Origin: Arthrobacter rhizophilus
GTDB lineage: Bacteria; Actinomycetota; Actinomycetes; Actinomycetales; Micrococcaceae
Assembly (NCBI RefSeq): GCF_026241105.1
Contig: NZ_JAPFFT010000012.1
Span: 1 to 64,000, forward strand
Reading direction: 5' to 3'
Length of the DNA stretch: 64,000 nt
Shown here: piece by piece, positions 15,615-24,737 of the stretch
Layout of the letters: each line of letters begins with the position of its first letter
Numbering within the stretch: the first letter of the stretch is position 1
Program-made: the position numbers and the translations under genes
Notes under the pieces: model-generated
Databases searched by the model: none
What the model was told of the DNA's origin: nothing
Seen by the model: the letters and a program-made list of their open reading frames with translations, nothing else

Positions 15615-17642
15615 TCAGCCCTCGGGGAACTCCGCGCCCAGCGCCGAGAGCACGCCGAATGCCTTGGTCCGGATTTCTTCGTATTCGTCCAGGGGCGTGG
15701 AGTCCGCAGTGATGGCGCCACCGACGCCGAGACTGAGCATGCGTCCGCCGTCGCCGTCCGGACCCATCACCAAAGTCCGGATCACGACGGCGAGGTCCGT
15801 CGCCGCGTTGAGCGAAAAGTAGCCAATCGCACCGGAGTAGACCCCGCGAGGGCCGGACTCCAGCTGGTCCAGGATGTCCATGGTGCTGATCTTCGGAGCG
15901 CCCGTCATGGACCCAGCGGGGAATGCGACGGCCACAGCCTCGGCCCGGGGGGCTCCCGGCCGCAACTGGGCGTCGATGGTGCTCACCATCTGGTGCACGG
16001 TGGCGTAGCTTTCCACTTCGCACAGCCGGCTGACAGTCACCGATCCCGGCACGGCAAAATGACTCAAGTCATTGCGGAGCAGGTCCACGATCATGATGTT
16101 CTCGGCACGGTCCTTGAGGGAAGATTCGAGGCCGCGCCTCAGCGCTTCGTCGATGACGGGATCGTTCGCCCGGGCCCTGGTGCCCTTGATCGGCTCGGCC
16201 CGCATGCCGCCGTCGGAGGTAATCCGCAAGAAGCGCTCCGGCGAGGTGCTGGCTACCGTCAGCTCGCCGAACCGCAAATAGCTTGCGAAAGGCGCGGGGT
16301 TGCGGTTACGCAGCGCGAGGTAGCTCTCCCACGGGTCCAGTCCCGGATCCGCGGCGCTCACGGTGGTGGTCAGGCAGACCTCGTACGTGTTGCCCTCGGC
16401 GATCTGGCGCTGGGCGTCAGTGATTTTGCCTTTGTATTCGTCTTCGGTGTCGCGGCTGGAAAAGCTCGGAACCGGCGGTGTTCCCGGCGCCGGCAGCGGC
16501 TTCTCCGAGGCGCGCACGACGGCGTGACGCACCCGGGCGAGCCACTCGCCGTCGTCGGGGTCAAGGGTGAGGGCCCAGACGTGGCCGCTCTGGTGGTCGA
16601 GGACCACCGCGCGCCCGGCGAAGATCAGTTGGGCGTCCGGGGTGTGCGATCGCACGTTGGAGCCACCCGTTTCGCGCTTCAGCTCGTATCCCAGGTAGCC
16701 GAGCCAGCCGAGGGTGAATCCGCATTCGTAGCCATCGGGGCCTTTGAGCGTTCTACGGCCCCACACCGAGTTGAGCCAACGGAAGAACAGCCCTTCGGCA
16801 GCCACGGATGCCTGGCCGGCCGTAATGGTGGTGACTCCATCGGAGTGCCGCGCCCACTGTCCGAAGGTTCCCGAATCGTCGGCCATGATGCTGAAGCGGC
16901 GGCGATCAGCGCCCGGCGCCGTGCTGTTGCCGGAAGCATTGGAGGAATCCAGCCATACTGCCCGTGGCGAATCGCCATACAGCTCGGAAAACAAGGCCGC
17001 CGGATCCGCGAGCACGCCCTCATGGCGCTCGTAGTTCAAACTCAAACCGCGGCGTGCCGAGAGTTCGGGAGCCAGTACGGCTGAGAGGGAGGGGAGGTAG
17101 TTCAGCGCTTGCAGCACGTCCTCCGGGGCATTGCCGTCCGCGCGGTTCCGGACCCTGATGTCAAGGTGTTCGAGGACGTCGTCGGTCTCCAGCCACTCGT
17201 CCTCCTGGGATGCCCAGCTGTCCCAGAATTGCTCGTAGCTGCTGCCGTCCCGGGCCAATGCACGGTGCTTGCGTTCGTCGTCGGGAGCGTCTACCCAAAC
17301 CACGGCGTCCAGCATGGGGCGGGCGGCGCTGGCGGCCGCCCCGACGCCCTCCACAATGACGATCTCGGCAGGCAGGGTCACGTGGCTGCGGCCGTCGTAG
17401 TGTTTCTCCCAGTCCCAACTCACCCATTCGGCCGCATCGCCGTTGTGCAGTGGTGCCAGGACGGTGGTGACGTAACGCTCGATGCCCGCGGCGAGGCCGT
17501 TCCAGCCCGGATAAATGTCCTCAAGATGGAACAGCGACACCTTGTGATGCATGCGGAGACGGGCGGCCAGTTCGACGGCGAGGGTGGTCTTTCCGGCGCC
17601 GGAGCGGCCATCGACGGCGATGATCACGGGTGCTGGGGTCAT
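15615..17642 (-). CDS. pabB: P-loop kinase-like domain fused to aminodeoxychorismate synthase component I
   Basis: This 675-aa protein has an unusual layout. Residues 1-200 are a small P-loop NTPase resembling uridine kinase, with Walker A as DGRSGAGKTTLA and EIVIVEGVGA further on. Residues about 215-675 are a chorismate-binding enzyme: EPIKGTRAR, ENIMIVDLLRNDLS and GSMTGAPKISTMDIL are the PabB/TrpE core motifs. It should aminate chorismate to aminodeoxychorismate, using ammonia from a separate glutaminase not seen here. ATG 17642 overlaps the phosphatase stop by 4 bases; the longer frame upstream only reads the other gene's repeat region. The role of the kinase-like part is unknown. Confidence 0.85.
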   Translation of the reverse strand: MTPAPVIIAVDGRSGAGKTTLAVELAARLRMHHKVSLFHLEDIYPGWNGLAAGIERYVTTVLAPLHNGDAAEWVSWDWEKHYDGRSHVTLPAEIVIVEGVGAAASAARPMLDAVVWVDAPDDERKHRALARDGSSYEQFWDSWASQEDEWLETDDVLEHLDIRVRNRADGNAPEDVLQALNYLPSLSAVLAPELSARRGLSLNYERHEGVLADPAALFSELYGDSPRAVWLDSSNASGNSTAPGADRRRFSIMADDSGTFGQWARHSDGVTTITAGQASVAAEGLFFRWLNSVWGRRTLKGPDGYECGFTLGWLGYLGYELKRETGGSNVRSHTPDAQLIFAGRAVVLDHQSGHVWALTLDPDDGEWLARVRHAVVRASEKPLPAPGTPPVPSFSSRDTEDEYKGKITDAQRQIAEGNTYEVCLTTTVSAADPGLDPWESYLALRNRNPAPFASYLRFGELTVASTSPERFLRITSDGGMRAEPIKGTRARANDPVIDEALRRGLESSLKDRAENIMIVDLLRNDLSHFAVPGSVTVSRLCEVESYATVHQMVSTIDAQLRPGAPRAEAVAVAFPAGSMTGAPKISTMDILDQLESGPRGVYSGAIGYFSLNAATDLAVVIRTLVMGPDGDGGRMLSLGVGGAITADSTPLDEYEEIRTKAFGVLSALGAEFPEG

Positions 17643-18274
17643 GAAATAGAGCGTACCTGCTGTGGGTCGAGGTGCTGTGCCTGCGGCCCAGCGCCTGGAT
17701 GTCCAGCGCCTGGATGCCCGGCGCCCGGGTGCCCAGCGCCCGGGTGCCCAGCGCCCGGATGCCCGGCGGCGAGGGCGGCCCGCGTGTGGGCCACGATTCC
17801 GGGGACGGCCGCGCGGATGAGGTTCCACGTGACGTCAAAATCATGGTGGCCGCCGTACCAAGGATCCTCGATGCCCAGATCCAGGGTGCTCCGGCCAGCA
17901 ACCGCAGGGTCGAAACTGCGCAGCATCCGGATTTTGGCGAGGGTTTGCGAGTCCGGGGCGGCCTCGTGCAGCCAGCCGTAGTGGTCCACATCGAGGGCCA
18001 GGATCAAGTCCCGTTCCCGGAACCATTCCTGCCGCCAACTCCTGGCCACGTGCTTCTCAGAGCGGATGCGGTGCGCCGAAAGGACACGGGCGGCGCGTGG
18101 ATCGATGGCGTGTCCGGCCTCGTATGACGTGGTTCCCGCGGAGTCCACTACAACCGCCCCACCCAGCCCTCCGGCTTCGAACGCTTCGGTCAACATCAGC
18201 TCAGCCATGGGCGAGCGGCAGATGTTCCCCGTGCAGACGGTGATGATGCGGTATGGGCTCGACGCTGAGTACAT
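17639..18274 (-). CDS. Low-molecular-weight protein tyrosine phosphatase with a repeat tail
   Basis: This 211-aa protein has the LMW-PTP loop VCTGNICRSPMAE near residue 14 (Cys-x5-Arg intact) and the acid loop DPWYGG near residue 140. It should remove phosphate from tyrosine or from a small phospho-substrate. After the fold ends near residue 170 there is a tail of five or six AGHPG units, coded by a 15-bp tandem repeat. The stop overlaps the start of the kinase-PabB gene, so the two are coupled. Confidence 0.88.
   Translation of the reverse strand: MYSASSPYRIITVCTGNICRSPMAELMLTEAFEAGGLGGAVVVDSAGTTSYEAGHAIDPRAARVLSAHRIRSEKHVARSWRQEWFRERDLILALDVDHYGWLHEAAPDSQTLAKIRMLRSFDPAVAGRSTLDLGIEDPWYGGHHDFDVTWNLIRAAVPGIVAHTRAALAAGHPGAGHPGAGHPGAGHPGAGHPGAGPQAQHLDPQQVRSIS
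17691..17765. repeat. 15-bp tandem repeat within the phosphatase gene
   Basis: Five copies of GCGCCygGrTGCCCr lie in a row. The period is a multiple of three, so each copy adds one GHPGA-type unit to the phosphatase tail. Gain or loss of units would keep the frame, so the tail length may vary among strains. Confidence 0.88.
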
Positions 18275-18378
18275 GCAGCAAGCATGGGGGATGCTACCCC
18301 GTCTTGGCTAGTCAAAAAGTTGGGAGATTACAGAATTTGTAAGTCGCTGGTGGGGGCGTAAAAGCAGGTGCCCCGTGG

Positions 18379-18469
18379 CCTCAACTTCCTACCGTTTTTG
18401 ATCGCCGTTTGACGCCGCCGATGGCGGTTTTCCGGGGCTCGGAACCGGAAAAATGGTAGGAAGTTGAGG
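18379..18469. repeat. Palindromic element family C, copy 1
   Basis: The perfect 15-nt inverted ends CCTCAACTTCCTACC and GGTAGGAAGTTGAGG enclose about 61 nt with a conserved interior (TTTTGATC near the left end, TTTTCCGGGG in the middle, GGAACCGGAAA on the right). It ends 10 bp past the stop of the ABC permease gene. A second copy in the same orientation is at 21094-21182, so the pair brackets the ABC operon. Confidence 0.88.
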
Positions 18470-18479
18470 CGGCCGTCGC

Positions 18480-20072
18480 TTAAGTGCACACCAGATCCCG
18501 ACGGCGGTAGCCCGCCAGCCCGGCAACGGCAAGGATGGCGGCGATCGCCAGGGTCCACCAGGTCGAAAGCCAGTCCGTTCCGGCCGAGAAAACGTGAGGA
18601 ACAATATGGAAAGGACTCGTATCGAGCAGCCATTCCGGGACCTTCAATATCGGCCCGAAGAACGTGAGCAGCAGCCAGTAAACCAGGATCAGCCAGGCGA
18701 GCGAACGCAGTTGCGGGGCAAGCCCGAGGAGGGCAAGGGCCACTCCCACGGCGAGCCATATCGCAGGAAGCTCCGCGGCGCCCTGCAAGACCACCTTGCC
18801 CACGTCGAGGGGAGAGCCGGAGACGTTGGACGCGGTGGCCAAAGCAAGGGAGCAAATGCCCATCCCCACCGCGGGAGCAAGGATGGCAAGCGCCGCCGTC
18901 GGTATGACGTGGCGCAACCGCGACAACGGTGCGGACAATATCCACTCCGCCCTGCGCTCCTCTTCTTCCGCGAAGAAACGCAGGGCGAGCTGGATGCCCA
19001 TCACCGCGCCGATGATCCCCAGGATGAGCAGCAGGACTTCGACGAACGCGTAGGTCAGTTGTTCTTCCGTGGCGACCCGGAAGGCGATCAATTGCCTGAC
19101 GAAGGGGTTGCCGGCGAAGGCGCTGCTCAGGGTGCCCGTAACCAGGCCGAACACCGTGCCCAGAATCAACAGGTTCACCCCCCACGTCCACAGGGGAAGG
19201 CGGTTCAGCCGCGAGGTCAGGCCCCAGATTCCTGAGCGTCCCCGAGCCGGACCGGGCCTGGTGGGGATCAGTCCGAGACCAAAATCCCGCCGCGAGGACA
19301 ACCACGCGGCAAGGATCACCAGCATTCCGCCGACCCCCACTAGGAGCAGCAACGGCCCGGGATTGTTTTCCGACGCCGGACGGATGTGCTCCGCCCAGCC
19401 CAGCGGACTGGCCCAGAGCAGCCAGTCGGAGTCTTGGAGGGTGTCACCGAGTCCCCGCACGAGGTAGCTGATGCCGAGCACCGTACCTGCAAGGGTGTTG
19501 GCTGTGCGCGCCACGGAGCCCAATTGCGCGGTCGCGGCTCCCACGCCTGCGAAGGCCACCCCAGTGCCTCCCATAGCGCCCGCCAGCGCATAGGCCGACG
19601 TGGTCGGCGCTCCAACCAGCGTCAACGCCGCCCCCACCAACAAGGCCAGTGCGGCGGAGGCCAACCAGGCGAACAGAACGGCGGACGTCAGCCTCGCGAG
19701 CCTGCCCACGACTCCCGAGTCCAAAAGCTCGGCTTGTCCTGAGTCTTCGGTTGCCCGGGTATGCCGGGTTACTGCGAGAATCGCCATGAGCGCGGCGAAG
19801 AACATGCCGAACATCTGGATCCGCCACGTGGTGAAGCCGATTGCGTTGCTGAGATCCGTTGCAGGGCCTAGGAGCAATGAGAAGGCCGGGTTGGTGGAAA
19901 GGCTCGATTGGAGGGCAAAGGCGTCCAACGGCGTGGGGAAGAGGGATCCATACACCGCGTAGACAACTACCGGAATGATCCCGAAGGCCAGAAACCAAGG
20001 CAGCAACTTCCAACGGTCCAAGCGGATGGCGTGGCGCAGCAGGGGCAGGGTGCCCGTGAACGCATGGTTCAT
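18480..20072 (-). CDS. ABC transporter permease, TetB-like drug exporter type
   Basis: This 530-aa protein has about 12 predicted membrane segments in two similar halves, as in the actinobacterial exporters of polyketide antibiotics (tetronasin-type). The N-terminus LLRHAIRLDRWKLLPWFLAFG is typical of that group. It overlaps the upstream ATPase gene by 4 bases, so the pair forms one transporter with a likely ATPase dimer. The substrate is unknown; resistance to a lipophilic compound is the usual role in the family. The operon is bracketed by palindromic elements of family C. Confidence 0.85.
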   Translation of the reverse strand: MNHAFTGTLPLLRHAIRLDRWKLLPWFLAFGIIPVVVYAVYGSLFPTPLDAFALQSSLSTNPAFSLLLGPATDLSNAIGFTTWRIQMFGMFFAALMAILAVTRHTRATEDSGQAELLDSGVVGRLARLTSAVLFAWLASAALALLVGAALTLVGAPTTSAYALAGAMGGTGVAFAGVGAATAQLGSVARTANTLAGTVLGISYLVRGLGDTLQDSDWLLWASPLGWAEHIRPASENNPGPLLLLVGVGGMLVILAAWLSSRRDFGLGLIPTRPGPARGRSGIWGLTSRLNRLPLWTWGVNLLILGTVFGLVTGTLSSAFAGNPFVRQLIAFRVATEEQLTYAFVEVLLLILGIIGAVMGIQLALRFFAEEEERRAEWILSAPLSRLRHVIPTAALAILAPAVGMGICSLALATASNVSGSPLDVGKVVLQGAAELPAIWLAVGVALALLGLAPQLRSLAWLILVYWLLLTFFGPILKVPEWLLDTSPFHIVPHVFSAGTDWLSTWWTLAIAAILAVAGLAGYRRRDLVCT

Positions 20073-21031
20073 GGTGCGCGCCTACGGCCGCGCCTAGCGA
20101 AGAACGAGGCGTTCAGCCGTTGGTCGTCCTCGTTTCCGGAAGGTTCATGTTGCTCGCCGTAGTGCTGGAGGAACAGGTCCTCAAGGCTCGGCGGTGTGAC
20201 AGTGAGCGCGGACATCCCGTGACGGGCAAGCACGCTCATCGCGTCCCCAAGGGTTTGTGCGTCCACGCTGAAATGCACGCGGTTTCCCTCGATCCTCAGA
20301 TCCGCGATTCCAGGCAACGCGGTCAACGCCCCGAGGCCATCATCGAGGGTGGCCGAGACGTTGGTGCGGGTCCGGCTGCGCATCTCTTCAAGGCTGTTCG
20401 TCTCCACGACCTTGCCTTTGCGGATGATACTGATGCGGTCGGCCAGGGCTTCCACCTCGGCGAGGATGTGGCTGGAGAGCAGCACGGTACGTCCCAAGGT
20501 TCGTTCCCGGAGGATTTCCTCCCGGAAGGTAGCTTCCATCAGTGGATCCAAGCCGGCAGTCGGCTCGTCCAGGATCAATAGCTCGGCGTTGGAGGACAAG
20601 GCAGCCACGATGGCCACTTTTTGCCTGTTGCCCTTCGAGTAGGTGTGCCCCCGCTTGGAAGGATCCAACTCAAGGGTTTCCAGGAGATCTTTGCGGCGCT
20701 TTTCGTCCAATCCACCCCGCAGTCTGCCGAGAAGATCGATGGCCTCGCCTCCGGTCAGGCTGGGCCAGATGCTGACATCCCCTGGGACATAGGCAATCCG
20801 CTTGTGCAGTGGGACCACGTCCCGCCACGGGTCACCGCCAAGAACCTTGACAGTGCCCGAGTCGGCCCTGAGGAGGCCAAGGAGAATACGGAGGGTTGTC
20901 GATTTGCCTGCGCCGTTCGGCCCCAGAAAACCATGGACTTCGCCTTCGAGTACCTCGAGGTCCAATCCGTCCAGGGCCCTGAACCGCCCGAACGATTTCA
21001 CCAGCCCCGAAATGCTGACCGCGGCAGTCAT
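20069..21031 (-). CDS. ABC transporter ATP-binding protein
   Basis: This 320-aa cytoplasmic ATPase has Walker A GPNGAGKST near residue 39, a divergent signature YSKGNRQKV near residue 133 in place of LSGGQ, Walker B LLILDEPTAGLDP, and the switch histidine in LLSSHIL. The C-terminal 90 residues form the regulatory extension common in drug-export ATPases. It pairs with the permease downstream through an ATGA overlap. Confidence 0.9.
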   Translation of the reverse strand: MTAAVSISGLVKSFGRFRALDGLDLEVLEGEVHGFLGPNGAGKSTTLRILLGLLRADSGTVKVLGGDPWRDVVPLHKRIAYVPGDVSIWPSLTGGEAIDLLGRLRGGLDEKRRKDLLETLELDPSKRGHTYSKGNRQKVAIVAALSSNAELLILDEPTAGLDPLMEATFREEILRERTLGRTVLLSSHILAEVEALADRISIIRKGKVVETNSLEEMRSRTRTNVSATLDDGLGALTALPGIADLRIEGNRVHFSVDAQTLGDAMSVLARHGMSALTVTPPSLEDLFLQHYGEQHEPSGNEDDQRLNASFFARRGRRRAP

Positions 21032-21093
21032 GGAGTGAGCATACTCCCGCGCTGAGAGCGCGGACAGTATTCCCTGCGGACGGCCCGCGGACG

Positions 21094-21182
21094 CCTCAAC
21101 TTCCTACCGCTTTTGATCTCGGTTGACGTCACGGATGGGGTTTTCCGGGGAGCCGGAACCGGAAACTGGTAGGAAGTTGAGG
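21094..21182. repeat. Palindromic element family C, copy 2
   Basis: It has the same 15-nt inverted ends as copy 1 and a closely similar interior; it is 89 bp against 91 bp. It lies between the start of the ABC operon and the stop of the sugar kinase gene, so it occupies the upstream region of the ABC operon. Like copy 1, it lies about 10 bp past a minus-strand stop codon. Confidence 0.88.
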
Positions 21183-21191
21183 CGGGCTAAG

Positions 21192-22136
21192 TCAGGAAAT
21201 CCGCAAGTGCCCCAGGACTTCCTCGGCCCCGGGGTAGGCGGCCTGGGTGCCTTTCTTGGTAGTGGCGAGCGCCGCGGCAACCGATGCGAACGCCGCGGCC
21301 TCCGCCAGGGTCTCACCTGCGGCGAGGCGGGCAGCCACTGCACCGGTGAAAGCGTCCCCTGCACCGGTCGTATCCACGGCATTGACCTTTGTAGGCGCGA
21401 TCCGGGAGATCTGTTCCCCGGACGCGGCGAGCGAATCGAGCACCACCGAGCCGTGGGAACCGAGGGTAACCAGCACGCGTTGCAATCCCCGCTCGGCGAA
21501 CTGGCTCCGGGCCGGCTCCCAGGCGCTTGCGTGCGCGCCGGGGTGGGGCATCTCGGCGTCGCCCAGGAACATCGAGGCTTCATGCGCGTTGACCAGCAGG
21601 ACGTCGCTCAAGTCGGCCAGGCTCTGCGGGATCTCGGCGTATGGCGAGAGGTTCAACAGAACTGTTGCTCCGGCGTCGTGCGCTGTTTTGGCGGCAGCCT
21701 CAACAGTCTCAAGTCCGACCTCCAGGCAGAGGCAGAGCACCGCGGCGTCGTCGAAGGCGTCGGCCGACACGTCTGCCGGGGCGAGCGTTCCGTTGGCACC
21801 GGCCGAAATGATGATGTTGTTCTCGCCGCTCGCGTCCACCGCGATCACCGCGACGCCGGTGGCCGCATCCGCGGAACGGCGGACTCGCGACACGTCCACG
21901 CCTGCGCCCTCCGTGGAGGCGAGGAGCATGGCCCCGTTGGAGTCATTGCCGACGGCGCCGATCAGGCTTACCGTGCCCCCCAGCTTGCTCGCCGCGACCG
22001 CCTGGTTGGCGCTCTTGCCGCCGGGATTGACCGCGAAACCGTTGCCATGGACGGTTTCGCCCGGGAGCGGGAGCCGCTCGCAATAGATGGTCAGGTCGGC
22101 GTTCAAGGACCCGACGACGACGATCCTGCGGGTCAC
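21192..22136 (-). CDS. PfkB family sugar kinase, ribokinase-like
   Basis: This 314-aa kinase has the two PfkB signatures: GGKSANQAVAASKLGG near residue 38, and DTTGAGDAFTGAVAARLA near residue 255 with the catalytic aspartate. Length and motifs fit ribokinase. Its gene overlaps the MFS gene by 4 bases in an operon that starts with a nucleoside hydrolase. Phosphorylation of the ribose or deoxyribose released from nucleosides is therefore the natural role (inference). Confidence 0.88.
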   Translation of the reverse strand: MTRRIVVVGSLNADLTIYCERLPLPGETVHGNGFAVNPGGKSANQAVAASKLGGTVSLIGAVGNDSNGAMLLASTEGAGVDVSRVRRSADAATGVAVIAVDASGENNIIISAGANGTLAPADVSADAFDDAAVLCLCLEVGLETVEAAAKTAHDAGATVLLNLSPYAEIPQSLADLSDVLLVNAHEASMFLGDAEMPHPGAHASAWEPARSQFAERGLQRVLVTLGSHGSVVLDSLAASGEQISRIAPTKVNAVDTTGAGDAFTGAVAARLAAGETLAEAAAFASVAAALATTKKGTQAAYPGAEEVLGHLRIS

Positions 22137-23560
22137 TTTTCCACCTCGGCTTCGAGGGGCTTGGGAATGAGCAGCGATGCCGCGAAGGCGGCAACCGTGA
22201 TGGCCAGGCCGACGACGACGACCGTCAGGTAGGAGGCCTTGGCGTCGCCGAGCGCCGAGGTCGCCACAAGGACCGCTGGCAACACCAGGAAGCTCAGGCC
22301 CGCGCCGAGGTTGAAGGCGCCGGCGTTCATTCCGGGTAGGAAGCCGGGGTTGCCGGCAGGGGAGAGGACAACTCCGAGTCCGTTGAGCATGATGTTGACC
22401 GTACCGGCGTACATGATGCCGAGCAAGGCCGTTCCCACGATCATGAGGGGCAGGCTGCCGAGGCCAAAGAACGCGATGATTGCCAGGGCCGCGATACTGC
22501 CAAGCATTCCGATGCGCAGGACTTTGGTGTAGCCGAGCACCGGGGCGAGTCGGCCACTGATGGGCCCGAATACCCAGCCGAGGAGGGCATACGGAGTGAG
22601 GATCATGAGCGACATCTCGGTGGGGCCGACGCCGAAGCCGGGTGCAGCCGCCTGGACGTAAGCGGGGACGATGCCGTTGATGACCGCGAAGATGCCGGTC
22701 ATGGCCAGGGTGGTGGTGAGCAGTGGTGCCCAGGTGGAACGCTGGCGAAGGTGGACGGTTTCCACCATGGGCGCCTTGGAGCGCTTTTCCACCGTCCAGA
22801 ATGCGGCGAACGCGGCAACAGCAACGACGATCAGCCCGATGGCCAGCATCAGCGTGCCGGAGGAGAATGCACCCACCAGCTTGGAACCCTCGTTGAGGGC
22901 CGTCAGGAGCGCGCCCACGGCGATCACGATGAAGAACACGCCCAGCCAGTCCATGGTGGTGCCGGCGGCGGGCTTGCTCTCACCGGCAAGGAAAGAGATC
23001 AGGGCTGTGGCCACGACTGCGAGGCCGACCATGAGCCAGAAGATGCTGCGGAAACCGAAGTGCTCGGCGAAGTAACCGCCCACGAAGGAGTCGACGCCGG
23101 CCACGCCGCCGTTGACTGCCGTGATGAGGCCCATCAGTGCTCCGTACTTGCGCGGGTTGTTGACCGCGGAGCGGAGCATGATGAGGCACAGCGGCACGGT
23201 GGGGCCGCTGACGCCCTGGACGATGCGGCCCACGAATAGCCACGTGACGTCCGGGGCCATGGCCGAGATGACCGAGCCAACGGCCATCAGCAGCATCATG
23301 CCGAGGAGGATCTTCTTGCGTCCCACGATGTCGCTCAAGCGCGGCAGGAAGAGCGAGAACAGGGCTGCGGCGGTGAAGAACCAGGTCTGGGAGAGGCCTA
23401 TGACTGCCTGGTCCGTGTGCAGTTCGTTGCCCATGGTGACCAGGGCGGGGCTGAGCATGGACGCGTTGAGCTGGAAGGCCACGCAGGCGGCCAGCAGGGC
23501 GACCATGAGGGCGGTGACGTTACCGCGGGTGGTCTTGGTTTCGGTGATCAGGGTGGTCAT
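22133..23560 (-). CDS. MFS transporter, probable nucleoside importer
   Basis: This 475-aa permease has 12-14 membrane segments. The MFS motif between the second and third spans reads RLSDIVGRKKILL. The overall form is of the DHA2-like group, but context argues for uptake: it lies between a nucleoside hydrolase and a sugar kinase and is coupled to both (stop next to start on one side, ATGA overlap on the other). The transported nucleoside is not known. Confidence 0.85.
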   Translation of the reverse strand: MTTLITETKTTRGNVTALMVALLAACVAFQLNASMLSPALVTMGNELHTDQAVIGLSQTWFFTAAALFSLFLPRLSDIVGRKKILLGMMLLMAVGSVISAMAPDVTWLFVGRIVQGVSGPTVPLCLIMLRSAVNNPRKYGALMGLITAVNGGVAGVDSFVGGYFAEHFGFRSIFWLMVGLAVVATALISFLAGESKPAAGTTMDWLGVFFIVIAVGALLTALNEGSKLVGAFSSGTLMLAIGLIVVAVAAFAAFWTVEKRSKAPMVETVHLRQRSTWAPLLTTTLAMTGIFAVINGIVPAYVQAAAPGFGVGPTEMSLMILTPYALLGWVFGPISGRLAPVLGYTKVLRIGMLGSIAALAIIAFFGLGSLPLMIVGTALLGIMYAGTVNIMLNGLGVVLSPAGNPGFLPGMNAGAFNLGAGLSFLVLPAVLVATSALGDAKASYLTVVVVGLAITVAAFAASLLIPKPLEAEVEK

Positions 23561-24631
23561 TTACTTGGCCTCTACTGAAACGCTGCCGGCGGCGGCGACG
23601 ACTGGTTCGACGGCAGTGGTGACGCCGCCGATGGTGGCGGGAGCGCCGGCGTCGGGCTCTCCGATGCTCGGCTCTCCGATGCGGACGATCGCGTCGGTGA
23701 CGAGGTTCCAGAACTTCTCGTGGTCGAGGTCTACGGCAACGGAGGTATTGCAATCAGCCGGTGCGGGGCTACGGAAATCGGCCACGGTCATGCCAAGCGT
23801 GAGCTTGCCTTGCAGTTCGATGTCCACGGGGACCTTGCGGGTGGTCATCACGGTGGGATCGATGACGTAGGCCACGGCGCAGGGATCGTGGACCGGTGGA
23901 TAGTCGAAACCTTGGGCGTCTTTGTAGGTCTTGGTGAAGAACTCCATCAGTTCCATGACGAACTTGGCCGGCCTGGTACCCACTGCGGCGATCTTCTCGA
24001 CAACCTCCGGGGTGGCCAGGGCCTGGTGCGTGAGGTCCAGGCCCACCATCACGACGGGCCATTTTTCGTTGAACACGATGTGTGCGGCCTCGGGGTCGAT
24101 GATGATGTTGAATTCTGCCACCGCGCTCCAGTTCCCCACGTGGTAGCCGCCGCCCATGAGGACAACTTCCTTGACGCGTTCTACGATGCGCGGCTCCTTG
24201 CGGGCGGCCATGGCGATGTTGGTGAGTCCCGCGGTGGGAACCAGGGTTACGGTGCCCGGCTCGTGCGCCATGATGGTTTCAATGATGAGGTCGACGGCGT
24301 GGCGGGAGTCCAGCTCGATGGTGGACTGGGGCTGCTCGGGGCCGTCCATTCCGGTTTCGCCGTGGATGTCCGGTGCGGTTTCGATGGAACGAACCAGCGG
24401 CCGGTCACAGCCGGCGGCAAAGGGAACACCCGTGATGCCCGCGATGGTGCCTACCGAAAGGGCGTTGCGGGTGACCTTTTCGAGGGTCTGGTTGCCAACC
24501 ACCGTGGTGACGGCGAGCAGTTCGATGTCCGGGTTGCCGTGGGCCAGCAGTAGGGCCACTGCGTCGTCATGCCCGGGGTCGCAGTCCAGGATGATCTTCT
24601 TGCGTTCACGGGTCATGGTGTTGGGGTCCAT
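23561..24631 (-). CDS. Nucleoside hydrolase, IunH/RihA family
   Basis: This 356-aa enzyme carries the calcium-binding signature ILDCDPGHDDAVALL near residue 12 and a VHDPCAVAYVID segment near residue 245. It splits ribonucleosides into base and ribose in the cytoplasm. The frame runs up to 24718, but ATG 24631 has GGAG at a proper 6-nt distance, while the ATG 6 bases before it would sit on the ribosome binding site. It is the first gene of the operon and faces the LacI-type regulator across two operators. Confidence 0.88.
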   Translation of the reverse strand: MDPNTMTRERKKIILDCDPGHDDAVALLLAHGNPDIELLAVTTVVGNQTLEKVTRNALSVGTIAGITGVPFAAGCDRPLVRSIETAPDIHGETGMDGPEQPQSTIELDSRHAVDLIIETIMAHEPGTVTLVPTAGLTNIAMAARKEPRIVERVKEVVLMGGGYHVGNWSAVAEFNIIIDPEAAHIVFNEKWPVVMVGLDLTHQALATPEVVEKIAAVGTRPAKFVMELMEFFTKTYKDAQGFDYPPVHDPCAVAYVIDPTVMTTRKVPVDIELQGKLTLGMTVADFRSPAPADCNTSVAVDLDHEKFWNLVTDAIVRIGEPSIGEPDAGAPATIGGVTTAVEPVVAAAGSVSVEAK

Positions 24632-24714
24632 GTTCATCTCCACGTCATTGGGGCCTGCATAAGGCAGGGCGCTAAAGCATTCAGGGGAATTCTGGCACTG
24701 GCTCGCGTGTCGCG

Positions 24715-24726
24715 TCAAGCGCTTAA
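24715..24726. promoter_or_regulatory. LacI-type operator 1
   Basis: TCAAGCGCTTAA is an 11-of-12 palindrome with the central CG typical of LacI-family sites. It is 23 bp (about two helical turns) from operator 2, in the gap between the nucleoside hydrolase operon and the LacI gene. Confidence 0.75.
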
Positions 24727-24737
24727 CGCAAATCGCG

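Noticed and set aside
15252-17084. Long plus-strand open frame over pabB
   Set aside because: It overlaps the NCS1 permease end and the kinase-PabB gene and has no recognisable protein features.
17643-17828. N-terminal extension of the kinase-PabB fusion
   Set aside because: The extra residues (RRASGRWAPGRWAPGRR-like) are the phosphatase repeat read in another frame; ATG 17642 overlaps the phosphatase stop as expected.
21123-22232. Plus-strand open frame over the sugar kinase
   Set aside because: It is antisense to a well-supported PfkB gene and begins inside a palindromic element.
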